Below are positions 1 through 9,203 of a stretch of 64,000 bases of DNA, one piece after another. This stretch comes from Kiritimatiellia bacterium (lineage in GTDB: Bacteria; Verrucomicrobiota; Kiritimatiellia; UBA8416; JABMPJ01): NCBI GenBank assembly GCA_030745755.1, contig JASLOA010000045.1, forward strand, positions 1 through 64,000, in the 5' to 3' direction. A program made the position numbers and the translations under genes. Every line of letters starts with the position of its first letter. Positions within the stretch are counted from its first letter, which is position 1. The notes under the pieces are model-generated. The model made no database searches. It had not been told where the DNA came from and was given only the letters and a program-made list of their open reading frames with translations.

Positions 1-125
1 TCGTGTTTCGCACTTCGCCGGGCAAGCCCGCGATGTGCCGTTGTGAAGACAACGGGCGGGAATATAGGATACGGGCGCGACCGAGTAAAGGCAAAACAGG
101 GGCTCTGAGATATGCGGGGCGCACA

Positions 126-545
126 TCACTCTTGACGGTCACGCGTTAGTGCTGAGTAGTCGATGGTATCAAGTTCCGGCACCCGCTCGAACTCATCGAT
201 GTTGCGCGTCAGCAAGGGGAGTCCGAGCGACACTGCGGCGGCGGCAATCCACAGGTCATTGGGCCCAATCAATTGATTGCGTCGTCGGAGATCTGCGAAC
301 AGCTCACCATAGCGTCTCACGATTGCGCTGTTGGAATGCACGACCGGATAGTGACCGAGGAAGTTGCTGACAGCAGTCGTGTCATGGCTCGCCAACACGC
401 TGCCGCTCAAGAACTCGCCTTCAACCACCCAACAGATACCCACTTGCTTGTGGGCATTTGCCTGGGCATAGCGCGTCGTGGGCCCCGGTTGACGCGCCTC
501 GCGCCACAGGTCGATTAGAAAGCCAGTGTCTGCTAAGAAGTCCAT
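126..545 (-). CDS. vapC: VapC-like PIN-domain ribonuclease toxin
   Basis: A 139-residue PIN-domain protein, the usual length for a VapC toxin, which cleaves RNA with a metal held by acidic residues. Visible acidic positions are D6 in the N-terminal DTGFLIDL strand, E44 in VVEGEF and D97 in GPNDLWIAA, followed by LLTRNIDEF, the typical last strand. The gene start overlaps the end of the upstream antitoxin-like gene by 13 bases, so the two are translated together. The RNA target cannot be told from sequence. Confidence 0.85.
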   Translation of the reverse strand: MDFLADTGFLIDLWREARQPGPTTRYAQANAHKQVGICWVVEGEFLSGSVLASHDTTAVSNFLGHYPVVHSNSAIVRRYGELFADLRRRNQLIGPNDLWIAAAAVSLGLPLLTRNIDEFERVPELDTIDYSALTRDRQE

Positions 546-772
546 GGATCGCGACTCCCCTCCAGATCGCGTCCGTATCGTGCGGACTCCTCCATCACTC
601 TCGCCTGTTCCTCGTTCAGAACGGGCAGCCTACTGACATCCTCCAGCATTTGTCCGAGGGTGCCTTTTTCGGGAACCACCCTCAGCACCACCCGTGAGAA
701 GGAGTCGCTTGACTCATCTTTCCACTCCTTGAGCCGTTCGTAGGCTTCGTCAGTAAGACTTATCGTTTTCAT
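533..772 (-). CDS. vapB: VapB-like antitoxin (DUF217-type)
   Basis: A 79-residue protein beginning MKTISLTDEAYERLKEWK. This resembles the DUF217/UPF0330 class of VapB antitoxins, whose N-terminal ribbon-helix-helix part binds DNA and whose C-terminal part blocks the PIN toxin. The frame is open for 12 more codons upstream, but that stretch does not look like the family and the ATG at 770-772 gives the canonical N-terminus. It lies directly upstream of and overlaps the toxin gene. Autoregulation at its own promoter is expected from the family, but no operator was identified. Confidence 0.75.
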   Translation of the reverse strand: MKTISLTDEAYERLKEWKDESSDSFSRVVLRVVPEKGTLGQMLEDVSRLPVLNEEQARVMEESARYGRDLEGSRDPWTS

Positions 773-861
773 GCACTCCTGTATACACGACCACATGACA
801 ACACGCAAGCAGAACTGGCATCTTTACATGTGCATCCGGCGGCGGTACTGTCTGCGGCTTC

Positions 862-2190
862 ATGAAACACGACTGTGATCATATCCCGCTTGCGCCGCGC
901 CGTTATCCTTTCTTCTACGGCTGGTTCATCGTGGCGCTGAGTGCTTTTGGGTTTCTCATGAGCACGCCGGGGCAGACGTACGGGGTATCGCCCTTCACGG
1001 ATGCGCTGATTGAAGCGTTGGGGCTGACCCGCGTGCAGCTCAGCCTGGCTTACATGATCGGCACGATTGGAAGCGCCCTGTGCCTGACCTATGCCGGCCG
1101 TGCCTATGACCGATTCGGGGCGCGCGTCGTGGGGCCGGCGGCATCGTTGCTGCTGGGCGTGGTGTTGCTCTTCTTGAGTCAGTGTGACCGCATGGTCGAT
1201 CGCGTGACCGCCACACTGGGCCTCGCGAGTGGGCATGTGGTGGGCTTTGTCACGATTCTGCTGCTCTTTTTTGCACTGCGGTTCTCGGGACAGGGCGTGC
1301 TGACGATGGTGTCGAACAACATGCGGGTGAAGTGGTTTGACCGGCACCGCGGATTTGTGACCGGCCTGAGCGGGATGGTGATTGCACCGGCCTTCTCGGC
1401 CACCCCGGCGGTATTCCATGCACTGGTCGAGGCCGTAGGCTGGCGGGGCGCCTGGATACGCTTGGCCTTGCTGGTGGGCGGCTTGTTCACGGTGATTGCA
1501 GCCCTTTTCTTCCGGGACAACCCGGAGGACTGCGGGCTGCGACCGGACGGACCGCTGGCGGACAAGTCGTGGGGGCGTCCCAAGCCGCCCGCAGGCGGGC
1601 AGCGCCAGTACACACTCGCGGAGGCCCGCCGCACGTACCGCTTCTGGGTGTTTGCGCTCGGCATCGCGCTGTTCGGCTTCTACGTCACAGGCATGAGTTT
1701 CCATGCCGCCTCGATATTCGAGTCCGCCGGGATGGAACGCAACCGGGGCTACATGATCTTCCTGTACGCCTCCATCGTATCGGTTGCACTTCGACCGATC
1801 GTCGGCTGGCTGAGTGACCGCATTCCGCTGAAGTTCCTGATGATGGCACTGATGGTGGGCATCTGCATGTCAACGCTGGGTCTAAGGATATTGGCGGAGG
1901 GCCTGTCGATGTGGATGGTGATTGCCGGCAATGGCATCGCGGGGGCCACGCTGGGCACGCTCGGCTCCATTACGTGGCCCAACTTCTTCGGACGCGAGCA
2001 CCTCGGTGCCATCAGCGGCTTCAACATGTCGATCACGGTCTTCGCCAGCGCGATCGGTCCCTGGCTATTCAGCCAATGCCTGGCCCACACCGACACCTAC
2101 TCGCTCGCCCTCTTGGGGACCACCGCCCTGGCCGCTGCCCTCTTGCTGCTCGCCACCAGGGCCGATGATTTTACCGCCCGAAGCTCTTGA
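862..2190 (+). CDS. MFS transporter, oxalate/monocarboxylate-type
   Basis: A 442-residue major facilitator with about 12 hydrophobic segments, beginning with YPFFYGWFIVALSAFGF. This N-terminus and the later GRAYDRFGARVV loop (motif A region) resemble the oxalate:formate antiporter and monocarboxylate transporter branch. A second loop, GWLSDRIPLK, repeats the MFS motif at the start of the C-terminal half. Substrate is unknown. No strong ribosome-binding site is seen ahead of the ATG. The last 20 bases overlap tail to tail with the convergent DUF4412-like gene. Confidence 0.8.
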   Translation: MKHDCDHIPLAPRRYPFFYGWFIVALSAFGFLMSTPGQTYGVSPFTDALIEALGLTRVQLSLAYMIGTIGSALCLTYAGRAYDRFGARVVGPAASLLLGVVLLFLSQCDRMVDRVTATLGLASGHVVGFVTILLLFFALRFSGQGVLTMVSNNMRVKWFDRHRGFVTGLSGMVIAPAFSATPAVFHALVEAVGWRGAWIRLALLVGGLFTVIAALFFRDNPEDCGLRPDGPLADKSWGRPKPPAGGQRQYTLAEARRTYRFWVFALGIALFGFYVTGMSFHAASIFESAGMERNRGYMIFLYASIVSVALRPIVGWLSDRIPLKFLMMALMVGICMSTLGLRILAEGLSMWMVIAGNGIAGATLGTLGSITWPNFFGREHLGAISGFNMSITVFASAIGPWLFSQCLAHTDTYSLALLGTTALAAALLLLATRADDFTARSS

Positions 2191-3043
2191 GGAGGCCGTT
2201 GAGGGCTGCGGCGGGGGCGTCGCCAGCGTTGGCATCGCCGCCCTGCCCCGGGATCTTCATCTGCTCTTCGGTGTAGCCGTTGGGGATGGCGAAGAGCTTG
2301 GGATCGGGCTTCGCTTTCTTCATCTCGGTAACTTCAGTGACCGTTTCGGTGGTCTGTGTTCGCCCACGCTGATCCTTGGTGGTGCTCTTGACAATGGTCT
2401 TGAGTGGAAAGCCCTTTACCTTGTCGGCCTCGCCGGCGATCAGCTTGTCGATGTCTTCGATTCCGGTCTTGAACGAGGTGATCCGCTTCCACAGCATCAT
2501 GGCGTCATCGGCCAGGCCCTGGCCCGCCCAAATCTCCTGCTCCGTCGCAATGTCGGACTTTTGTTTGAATCCCATGACCGCCATTTCCATTCCGTAGCTC
2601 GTGCGGAACTTGTAATGACGCGTCGGGATACCCAGCATGGTGGGCCCTTTCTCGTCCACGAGCTTCTCGTTCTTGTGGTTGGTGACGGTCATGTTGATCA
2701 TGCCACCAGCCATCTGCACGATGCTGCCGGCCATCCCGGCGAGTTTGTCGATGTCCCACTTCATGTAGGACTTCTCTTTCGGATTCACCATGTACACCGT
2801 GCCGGCTCCGTCGCGGGTCACGATATAGCCGCCCTTGGGCACGGTGCCGCTCTTGCCGGAGTCGAAATCGATCCGCGCATTGGCGCCGTCCACTACCGCC
2901 CGCATCTTGGATGTCTGCCGCTCCCGTCCGCGCGCGTCCCTGGTGCGCGTCACCGCGGTATAGCTCACGCCTGCATGCACCATTCCGGCGCATATCATCA
3001 CCATCACGATTCCTGTGATCACTCTCTTCATCTTCATCTCCAT
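2171..3043 (-). CDS. Exported DUF4412-like protein
   Basis: A 290-residue predicted periplasmic protein. It starts MEMKMKRVITGIVMVMICAG, a classic Sec signal peptide ending near residue 25. The body contains YMVNPKEKSYMKWDIDK, which resembles the core of DUF4412 proteins of unknown function, and a C-terminal FAIPNGYTEEQMKIPG segment. The open frame runs 150 codons further upstream but that part is REP repeat and low-quality sequence. The ATG at 3041-3043 has a GAGG about 8 bases upstream and puts the signal peptide at the N-terminus. The gene converges on the MFS gene. Confidence 0.7.
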   Translation of the reverse strand: MEMKMKRVITGIVMVMICAGMVHAGVSYTAVTRTRDARGRERQTSKMRAVVDGANARIDFDSGKSGTVPKGGYIVTRDGAGTVYMVNPKEKSYMKWDIDKLAGMAGSIVQMAGGMINMTVTNHKNEKLVDEKGPTMLGIPTRHYKFRTSYGMEMAVMGFKQKSDIATEQEIWAGQGLADDAMMLWKRITSFKTGIEDIDKLIAGEADKVKGFPLKTIVKSTTKDQRGRTQTTETVTEVTEMKKAKPDPKLFAIPNGYTEEQMKIPGQGGDANAGDAPAAALNGLLKSFGR

Positions 3044-3137
3044 TGGTTGGACCTCGCTGATTGGGTCTGTATACACGACTGAAGGAAGTGATGCCAGCTT
3101 GTTGAGGAAGGAAACTGCTATGGAGTTTCCACAGGCC

Positions 3138-3271
3138 GGTAGGGCGCGGCGTCCCGCCGCGCCGTGAGAAAGAGATGCGCATGGCCGACAGAGGCTAGCG
3201 CTTCGCCCTGGTCTCACGCTACCCATGCTCTGCATCATGCGCCCGGCGCGGCGGGGACGCCGAGCCCTACC
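3138..3271. repeat. Inverted pair of REP-like palindromes (REPIN)
   Basis: Two GC-rich imperfect palindromes face each other: GGTAGGGCGCGGCGTCCC... at 3138-3164 and its inverted partner ending GAGCCCTACC at 3244-3271. Both carry a GTAGGG tail outside the palindrome. The same unit recurs near 17.9, 19.8, 28.2, 43.6 and 45.4 kb. GTAG-tailed palindromes in inverted pairs are the known layout of REP elements mobilised by RAYT transposases. No such transposase lies in this window. Confidence 0.7.
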
Positions 3272-3291
3272 AGTCTTGACATGGAGCCGCC

Positions 3292-3322
3292 TATAAAGAT
3301 AAGTTGCACGCTCATCTTTATA
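3292..3322 (+). promoter_or_regulatory. Candidate operator upstream of aceE
   Basis: A perfect 9-base inverted repeat, TATAAAGAT at 3292-3300 and ATCTTTATA at 3314-3322, separated by 13 bases. It sits in a small AT-rich island 54 bases before the aceE start codon. Its symmetry and place suit a dimeric repressor of the pyruvate dehydrogenase operon, but the spacing does not match a regulator I can name. The rest of the 332-base gap (3044-3375) holds only the REP pair. Confidence 0.4.
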
Positions 3323-3375
3323 TCTATACCATTCCGATGTGGCGGTGTGCGAGAGATATTGATACAAGGAAGCAC

Positions 3376-6039
3376 ATGAATATGCCCCCAGAGCAGAAGC
3401 CGAATGATATTGAGGTGCGTGAGTGGATTGAGTCGCTCCAGGAGGTGCTGGACCGGGCGGGACCAGAGCAGGTTCGACGGATTCTGAGGGAGACATCTCT
3501 CTATGCCAATAGCAAGGGCGTGGACATTCCCTTCTCGGCCAACACGCCTTACCTCAACACGATTCCCCTTGAGGAACAGCCCCCCTACCCCGGCATTCGC
3601 GAGATTGAGCAGCGCATCAAGAGCATTATCCGCTGGAACGCGATGGCGATGGTGGTACGCGCCAACCGCAAGGAGGAAGGCATCGGCGGCCACATCTCCT
3701 CGTATGCCTCAGCGGCCACACTCTACGAAGTGGGGTTCAACCATTTCTTCCGCGGCAGTGATCATCCTTGCGGCGGCGACCTGATCTACTTCCAGGGACA
3801 CGCCTCGCCCGGCATCTATGCCCGCGCCTATCTCGAGGGACGCCTCCCGGCCGAACGTCTCGGCAATTTCAGGCATGAGCTGCATGAAGATCCGGGCCTC
3901 TCCTCCTACCCGCACCCGTGGCTGATGCCGGACTTCTGGCGTTTTCCGACTGTGTCGATGGGCCTGGGACCTCTCTCGGCCATCTACCATGCCCGCTTCA
4001 TCCGCTACCTCGAGGACCGCGGACTCAGGGAGCCGAGCGACCAGAAGATCTGGGCCTTCCTCGGTGACGGCGAAACGGATGAACCCGAGACGCTCGGCTC
4101 CATTACGCTCGCCGCGCGCGAGAACCTGGACAACCTGATCTTTGTGGTCAACTGCAACCTGCAACGCCTGGACGGCCCCGTGCGCGGCAACGGCAAGATC
4201 ATCCAGGAGCTGGAAACGGCATTTCGCGGTGTAGGCTGGAACGTGGTCAAAGTGATCTGGGGTAGCGACTGGGATCCGTTGCTGGCCGAGGACACGGACG
4301 GCATCCTGCTCAAACGGATGCAGGAGTGTGTCGACGGGCAGTACCAGAAGTACATTGTCGAAGACGGCGCCTTCATCCGCGAAGACTTCTTTGCCAAGGA
4401 CCCGGAACTGCTCAAGCGCGTGGCCCATCTCTCGGACGAACAGCTCAAAAAGCTCAACCGCGGCGGCCACGATGTCCTCAAGGTGCATGCGGCCTACAAG
4501 GAAGCGGTCGAGCATCGCGGCTCTCCCACCGTGATCCTGGCCAAGACGGTCAAGGGCTACGGCATGGGTGACGGCGGCGAAGGCATGAACATCACGCATC
4601 AGCAGAAGAAGCTGAACGAAGAGCAGCTCATGGCCTTCCGCAACCGGTTCAACATTCCGATCTCGGACGAAGACGTCAACCAGCTGCCCTTCTACCGGCC
4701 TGCCGACGACAGCCCGGAGATGCAGTACCTGCAGTCACGTCGCAAGGCATTGGGTGGCTATAACCCCACCCGCAGCGTGCTGGCCATGCCGCTGAAGACA
4801 CCGGAGGATGAGCTCTTCAACGAGTTCTTCAGCGGTACCGCCGACCGCGAGGTATCCACCACGATGGCGATTGTGCGGATGCTCACCAAGCTCTTGAAGG
4901 ACAAAGAGTTGGGCGACCGCATCGTTCCGATCGTCCCCGACGAGGCGCGTACATTCGGCATGGATGCACTCTTCCGTCAGTGCGGCATCTACTCGCACGT
5001 CGGCCAGCTGTATGAACCGGTCGACAAGAAGAGCCTGCTCTACTACCGCGAGGCCCAGGATGGACAGATCCTTGAAGAGGGCATCACGGAAGCGGGATCG
5101 CTCTGCTCGTTTATCGCGGCCGGTACGGCCTATGCCAACCACGGCATTGCGATGATTCCGTTCTACATCTTCTACTCCATGTTCGGGCTGCAACGCATTG
5201 GCGACCTGGCCTGGGCGGCGGCGGACAGTCGCTGCCGGGGCTTCCTGGTCGGCGCTACCGCCGGCCGCACCACGCTCGCCGGTGAAGGCTTGCAGCACCA
5301 GGACGGTAACAGCCACCTGCTGGCCTACCCGATTCCGAACCTGATGGCCTACGACCCGGCGTATGCGTACGAGATCGCGGTGATCCTGCAGGACGGCATG
5401 CGGCGCATGTTCACCAATGGCGAGGATATCTTCTATTACATCTCGGTGATGAACGAGAACTATGCCCAACCCAAGATGCCCGATGGCGCCCGCGACGGTA
5501 TTCTCAAGGGCATGCACAAGGTGGCAGCGGCAGAAGGCAAAGGCGGCCGCGTGCGTCTGCTGGGCAGCGGCACCATTCTGAACGAAGCCATAAAGGCGCG
5601 TGATTTGATGGTCGACGTGGCGGGTCTCGATGCCGACATCTACTCTGTGACCAGCTACAAGGAGCTCCAGCGTGATGCGATTGAAACAGAACGTTGGAAC
5701 ACGCTGCACCCGACCGAGGCACCTCGCACGCCGTTCCTGGCCGATTGCCTGGCCGACGGTGAAGGACCTATCGTAGCGGCGAGCGACTACGTGCGGGCAG
5801 TGCCCGGTTCGGTGGCCCGCTGGATGCCGGCCGATTTCACGGCCCTGGGCACCGATGGCTTCGGGCGCAGTGACGGACGCAAGGCCTTGCGTGATTTCTT
5901 CGAGGTAGATGCCCGTCATATCGCCGTAGCGGCACTCAGCGCCGCGGCACGCGAGGGCACCATCAAGAGCGACGTCGTTGTCGACGCCATGAAGAAATGG
6001 GATATTGACCCGGAACGTGAATCGCCGCTGAGGCGGTAG
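3376..6039 (+). CDS. aceE: Pyruvate dehydrogenase E1 component, homodimeric
   Basis: Thiamine-diphosphate enzyme that decarboxylates pyruvate and reductively acetylates the lipoyl group of E2. With the ATG at 3376 (AAGGA 7 bases before) the protein is 887 residues, the same length as E. coli AceE. The ThDP motif is visible as GDGETDEPE at residues 230-238 through VVNCNLQRLDG around N259. The 24 codons upstream in the same frame have no family similarity. It heads an aceE-E2-E3 operon and is preceded by a possible operator. The single-chain E1 type is the one found in Gram-negative bacteria rather than the alpha/beta form of Bacillus. Confidence 0.97.
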   Translation: MNMPPEQKPNDIEVREWIESLQEVLDRAGPEQVRRILRETSLYANSKGVDIPFSANTPYLNTIPLEEQPPYPGIREIEQRIKSIIRWNAMAMVVRANRKEEGIGGHISSYASAATLYEVGFNHFFRGSDHPCGGDLIYFQGHASPGIYARAYLEGRLPAERLGNFRHELHEDPGLSSYPHPWLMPDFWRFPTVSMGLGPLSAIYHARFIRYLEDRGLREPSDQKIWAFLGDGETDEPETLGSITLAARENLDNLIFVVNCNLQRLDGPVRGNGKIIQELETAFRGVGWNVVKVIWGSDWDPLLAEDTDGILLKRMQECVDGQYQKYIVEDGAFIREDFFAKDPELLKRVAHLSDEQLKKLNRGGHDVLKVHAAYKEAVEHRGSPTVILAKTVKGYGMGDGGEGMNITHQQKKLNEEQLMAFRNRFNIPISDEDVNQLPFYRPADDSPEMQYLQSRRKALGGYNPTRSVLAMPLKTPEDELFNEFFSGTADREVSTTMAIVRMLTKLLKDKELGDRIVPIVPDEARTFGMDALFRQCGIYSHVGQLYEPVDKKSLLYYREAQDGQILEEGITEAGSLCSFIAAGTAYANHGIAMIPFYIFYSMFGLQRIGDLAWAAADSRCRGFLVGATAGRTTLAGEGLQHQDGNSHLLAYPIPNLMAYDPAYAYEIAVILQDGMRRMFTNGEDIFYYISVMNENYAQPKMPDGARDGILKGMHKVAAAEGKGGRVRLLGSGTILNEAIKARDLMVDVAGLDADIYSVTSYKELQRDAIETERWNTLHPTEAPRTPFLADCLADGEGPIVAASDYVRAVPGSVARWMPADFTALGTDGFGRSDGRKALRDFFEVDARHIAVAALSAAAREGTIKSDVVVDAMKKWDIDPERESPLRR

Positions 6040-6150
6040 GCCGGAGGCCGGAAGCCGGAGGCCGGAAGCCGGAAGCCGGAAGCCGGAAGTCGGAAGTCGG
6101 AGGTCCCTCCGTCGCCCTGCGGGCTATGGAGGGCAGGCGGAAATCGGAGA
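6040..6150 (+). repeat. CCGGAAG heptamer tandem plus hairpin element
   Basis: The aceE-E2 spacer contains a run of seven-base units of the form CCGGAAG/CCGGAGG/TCGGAAG, about ten copies, from 6041 to about 6104. It is followed by a short hairpin, CCTCCGTCGCCCTGCGGG...CTATGGAGGGCAGG, and one more partial heptamer. A similar heptamer run fills the E2-E3 spacer (7495-7534), and the hairpin recurs near 9.77, 19.66 and 47.36 kb. These are dispersed non-coding repeats rather than part of either gene. Confidence 0.75.
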
Positions 6151-6161
6151 GGTGATAGGTT

Positions 6162-7493
6162 ATGAGCATGGAGTTCAAGCTACCCGAGTTAGGGGAGAAT
6201 ATTGAGACGATCCAGGTGACGCGCGTCCTGGTTGTACCCGGCGATGCAGTGGCGGCCGAACAGCCGCTGCTGGAGGTCGAAACAGACAAGGCCACGATTG
6301 AAGTTCCCGGCGACGCTGCAGGCACGATTGAATCGGTCCTGGTGAGCGACGGCGACGAAGTATCGGTTGGCCAGGTCATGCTCACGCTCTCCGAGGGTGA
6401 TGCACCTGCGGCGGCGGCCGCGCCTGCCGCCGCTGAGCCCACCCCTGCGCCGGAGCCCGCACCCACGCCCGCTCCGGAACCTGCTCCAGAACCGATCCCT
6501 CCTCCGGAACCCGCGCCGTCTCCGTCTCCCGCACCTGTGGCTCCGGAACCGCCGGATGCACAGGGCCCAACTCCGTACAACGTGCCGGCCGCACCATCGG
6601 TCCGGCGTTTCGCGCGCGAAATAGGAATCGATGTCACGCAGGTGACCGGTACCGGGCCCAGCGGCCGTGTATCGATCGATGACGTCAAAGCGTTTGCCAA
6701 ACAGAAAAACGAGAGCCCTGCCGCGGCACCGATCGTCACCACGGGCACCGGCACTGTGGTGGTGCCCCCGCTTCCAGACTTCGAGAAATGGGGATCCATC
6801 GAGCGCAAGAAGATGTCCGTGATCCGTCGCAAAACCGCGGAGCACATGTCGTTGAGTTGGAGCCAGGTTCCGCATGTCACGATCTTCGACAAGGCCGACA
6901 TCACCGAGCTCGACGTGCTGCGCAAGCGTTATGCCGACCACGCCGCCGATGCGGGTGGCAAGCTGACGATGGCGGTCATGGTCTGCAAGGTGGCGGCTGC
7001 CGCGCTGAAGCGATTCCCGCAGTTCAATGCCTCGATTGATATGACCGCCAAGGAAGTCGTTCTGAAGCAGTACGTCAACCTGGGCGTTGCCGTCAGCACG
7101 GAGCGAGGCCTGGTGGTACCTGTGATCCACAATGCCGACCGGAAGAACATGGTGGAGATTGCCGCGGAGATCGCGGAGCTGGCCGGCAAGGCGAGGGAAG
7201 GCAAGATCCAGTTGGATGACCTGGAAGGCGGCTCCTTCACCGTAACCAACCTGGGACGCATCTGCGGAACATACTTCACCCCGATCATCAACTACCCGGA
7301 AGTAGCCATCCTCGGCATTGGCCGCGCCAAGCTCGAGCCGGTCGTCCGTGACGGACAGGTTGAAACGCGCATGATGCTGCCGCTGTCGCTGTCGTTTGAC
7401 CACCGCATCATCGATGGTTCTGACGGCGCCCGGTTCCTGGGCTGGGTGATTGACGCGATCCAGGAGCCGTTGCTGCTGTCGCTGCAGGGGTGA
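6162..7493 (+). CDS. aceF: Dihydrolipoamide acetyltransferase (PDH E2)
   Basis: Core of the pyruvate dehydrogenase complex, passing the acetyl group to CoA. The 443 residues show a single N-terminal lipoyl domain (about 1-78, lipoylated K43 in EVETDKA). A long Ala-Pro-Glu linker (about 79-140) follows, then a peripheral-subunit-binding domain (about 141-178, SVRRFAREIGID) and the catalytic acyltransferase domain with H414 in the SFDHRIIDG motif. One lipoyl domain is fewer than the three of E. coli AceF. It lies between aceE and the E3 gene on the same strand. The heptamer repeats in both spacers do not break the reading frames. Confidence 0.95.
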   Translation: MSMEFKLPELGENIETIQVTRVLVVPGDAVAAEQPLLEVETDKATIEVPGDAAGTIESVLVSDGDEVSVGQVMLTLSEGDAPAAAAAPAAAEPTPAPEPAPTPAPEPAPEPIPPPEPAPSPSPAPVAPEPPDAQGPTPYNVPAAPSVRRFAREIGIDVTQVTGTGPSGRVSIDDVKAFAKQKNESPAAAPIVTTGTGTVVVPPLPDFEKWGSIERKKMSVIRRKTAEHMSLSWSQVPHVTIFDKADITELDVLRKRYADHAADAGGKLTMAVMVCKVAAAALKRFPQFNASIDMTAKEVVLKQYVNLGVAVSTERGLVVPVIHNADRKNMVEIAAEIAELAGKAREGKIQLDDLEGGSFTVTNLGRICGTYFTPIINYPEVAILGIGRAKLEPVVRDGQVETRMMLPLSLSFDHRIIDGSDGARFLGWVIDAIQEPLLLSLQG

Positions 7494-7494
7494 A

Positions 7495-7534
7495 CCGGAG
7501 GCCGGAGGTCGGAAGTCGGAAGTCGGAGGTCGGA
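7495..7534 (+). repeat. Second heptamer run between E2 and E3 genes
   Basis: About five units of CCGGAGG/TCGGAAG/TCGGAGG directly follow the E2 stop codon. This is the same family as the run at 6041-6104, so both spacers of one operon carry the same repeat. Confidence 0.7.
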
Positions 7535-7561
7535 CAAGGACACCAAAACCTGGAATGAGCT

Positions 7562-8971
7562 ATGCATGCAGATGTGAGCAGTAGACATGTGGTTGTGATT
7601 GGAGCGGGGCCGGGCGGGTATCCGGCAGCGTTTCATGCTGCGGATTTGGGCATGCAGGTCACGCTGATTGACTCCGAGGCCAACCCGGGCGGGGTCTGCC
7701 TGTATCGTGGGTGTATCCCCTCCAAGGCGCTGCTGCACGCAGCGGCCATTATCAACGAGGCGAAAGAGGCGGCGGATTGGGGGATTACCCTATCCGAACC
7801 CCAGATCGACCTCGACAAGCTACGCGCCCGCAAGCAGGCCGTGATCGACAAGTTAACCGGGGGGCTCGGGCAGCTTTCCAAGCAACGCAAGATCACCTAC
7901 CTGCAGGGGCGTGCCGCCTTTAAGGATGCCAGGGCTCTGACGGTGACCGGCGCGGACGGCGCAGCGCAAGAGGTAACGTTCGATGCGGCGATCATCGCCA
8001 CCGGCTCTCAGCCAATCCATCTGCCCTTTGCCCCGCCCTCGGACCGCATCCTGGATTCCACCACGGCGCTTGATCTCGCAGATGTCCCCGACTCGCTGCT
8101 CCTCGTAGGTGGCGGGTACATCGGGCTTGAGTTGGGGCAGGTGTATGCCTCGCTCGGCTCGCGCGTCACCGTCGTAGAGATGATGCCGACACTGCTGCCG
8201 GGGGCTGACGCCGCCCTGGTGCGGGTGCTGTCGGCCCGACTGAAGAAGCAGTTTGAGAATATTCACCTCGAGACACGCGTAGCGGCGGTTGAAGACGGTC
8301 CCGACGGCGTGCAGGTCACGTTTGAGGGCAAGCACGAAGCCAGCGAGACCTTCGACAAGCTTCTCGTGGCCGTGGGGCGCCGTCCGGATACGAACGGCCT
8401 CGGGTTGGAGAACACGGGTGTGACACTCGACGACCAGGGCTTTGTCACGGTCGACGCACAGCGCCGTACGTCTGAGCCGACCATCTACGCCGTCGGAGAC
8501 GTCGCCGGACAGCCCATGCTGGCACACAAAGCCACCTACGAGGGCAAGGTGGCCGCCGAAGCTATTGCCGGCAAGAAGACAGTTTATGATCCCAAGGCCG
8601 TTCCCGGCGTGGTCTTCACGGATCCCGAACTCGCCTGGTGCGGCATCACCGAAGCCGAAGCGAAGGAGGCCGGCCGCGAGGTCACCGTCACCAGCTTCCC
8701 GTGGGCGGCCTCTGGCCGGGCCACCACGCTGGGCCGCAGCGACGGTGTAACGCGCCTGATTGTGGATCCGGCGGACAGCAACCGCTTGCTCGGCGTTGGT
8801 ATGGCCGGTCCCGGTGCGGGGGAACTGATTGCGGAAGGCACGCTCGCGATTGAAATGGGGGCAGTGGCCGATGACCTGGCATGGACGATCCACCCCCACC
8901 CCACGCTGTCAGAGACCATCATGGAAGCCGCGGAAAGTGCGGGAGGACATAGTATACACTATGCGAGATAG
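7562..8971 (+). CDS. lpdA: Dihydrolipoamide dehydrogenase (E3)
   Basis: FAD-dependent disulfide oxidoreductase that reoxidises the lipoyl group of E2 with NAD+. The 469 residues begin with the FAD-binding GAGPGG (14-19). The redox disulfide is C46 and C51 in GGVCLYRGCIPSK, a second Rossmann motif GGGYIGLELG follows, and the C-terminal HPHPTLSE holds the catalytic His-Glu pair. It is the last gene of the PDH operon. It may also serve other 2-oxoacid complexes, as the family often does. Confidence 0.96.
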   Translation: MHADVSSRHVVVIGAGPGGYPAAFHAADLGMQVTLIDSEANPGGVCLYRGCIPSKALLHAAAIINEAKEAADWGITLSEPQIDLDKLRARKQAVIDKLTGGLGQLSKQRKITYLQGRAAFKDARALTVTGADGAAQEVTFDAAIIATGSQPIHLPFAPPSDRILDSTTALDLADVPDSLLLVGGGYIGLELGQVYASLGSRVTVVEMMPTLLPGADAALVRVLSARLKKQFENIHLETRVAAVEDGPDGVQVTFEGKHEASETFDKLLVAVGRRPDTNGLGLENTGVTLDDQGFVTVDAQRRTSEPTIYAVGDVAGQPMLAHKATYEGKVAAEAIAGKKTVYDPKAVPGVVFTDPELAWCGITEAEAKEAGREVTVTSFPWAASGRATTLGRSDGVTRLIVDPADSNRLLGVGMAGPGAGELIAEGTLAIEMGAVADDLAWTIHPHPTLSETIMEAAESAGGHSIHYAR

Positions 8972-9203
8972 CTGGCGAGAGTTGGGGGTTCAGGTAGCCA
9001 CGGGGAAGGTGTTAGGTGCTAGGTGCTAGGCGTTAGGGAGGCTGGCAGGGAACTTCGCACAGACCAGCCGCAGCCCCTTTTGCACTCTGCTGAAACCTGA
9101 CACCCGAAACCTGAAACCTCAAGCAGAGACTTTACGCCGCGGCCAAACGATGGTATCTAGTTCAGACAACAGTTTAGAAAACGAACCCGACTGAGGAGAG
9201 ATC

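Noticed and set aside
3044-3496. 150-codon N-terminal extension of the DUF4412-like protein
   Set aside because: The extension is REP palindrome and promoter-region sequence; the signal peptide sits at the internal ATG.
4735-5919. 394-codon minus-strand frame
   Set aside because: Antisense to aceE, His/Gln/Arg-rich with no domain.
6040-6110. CRISPR array
   Set aside because: Units are seven-base tandems without unique spacers; no cas genes are in the window.
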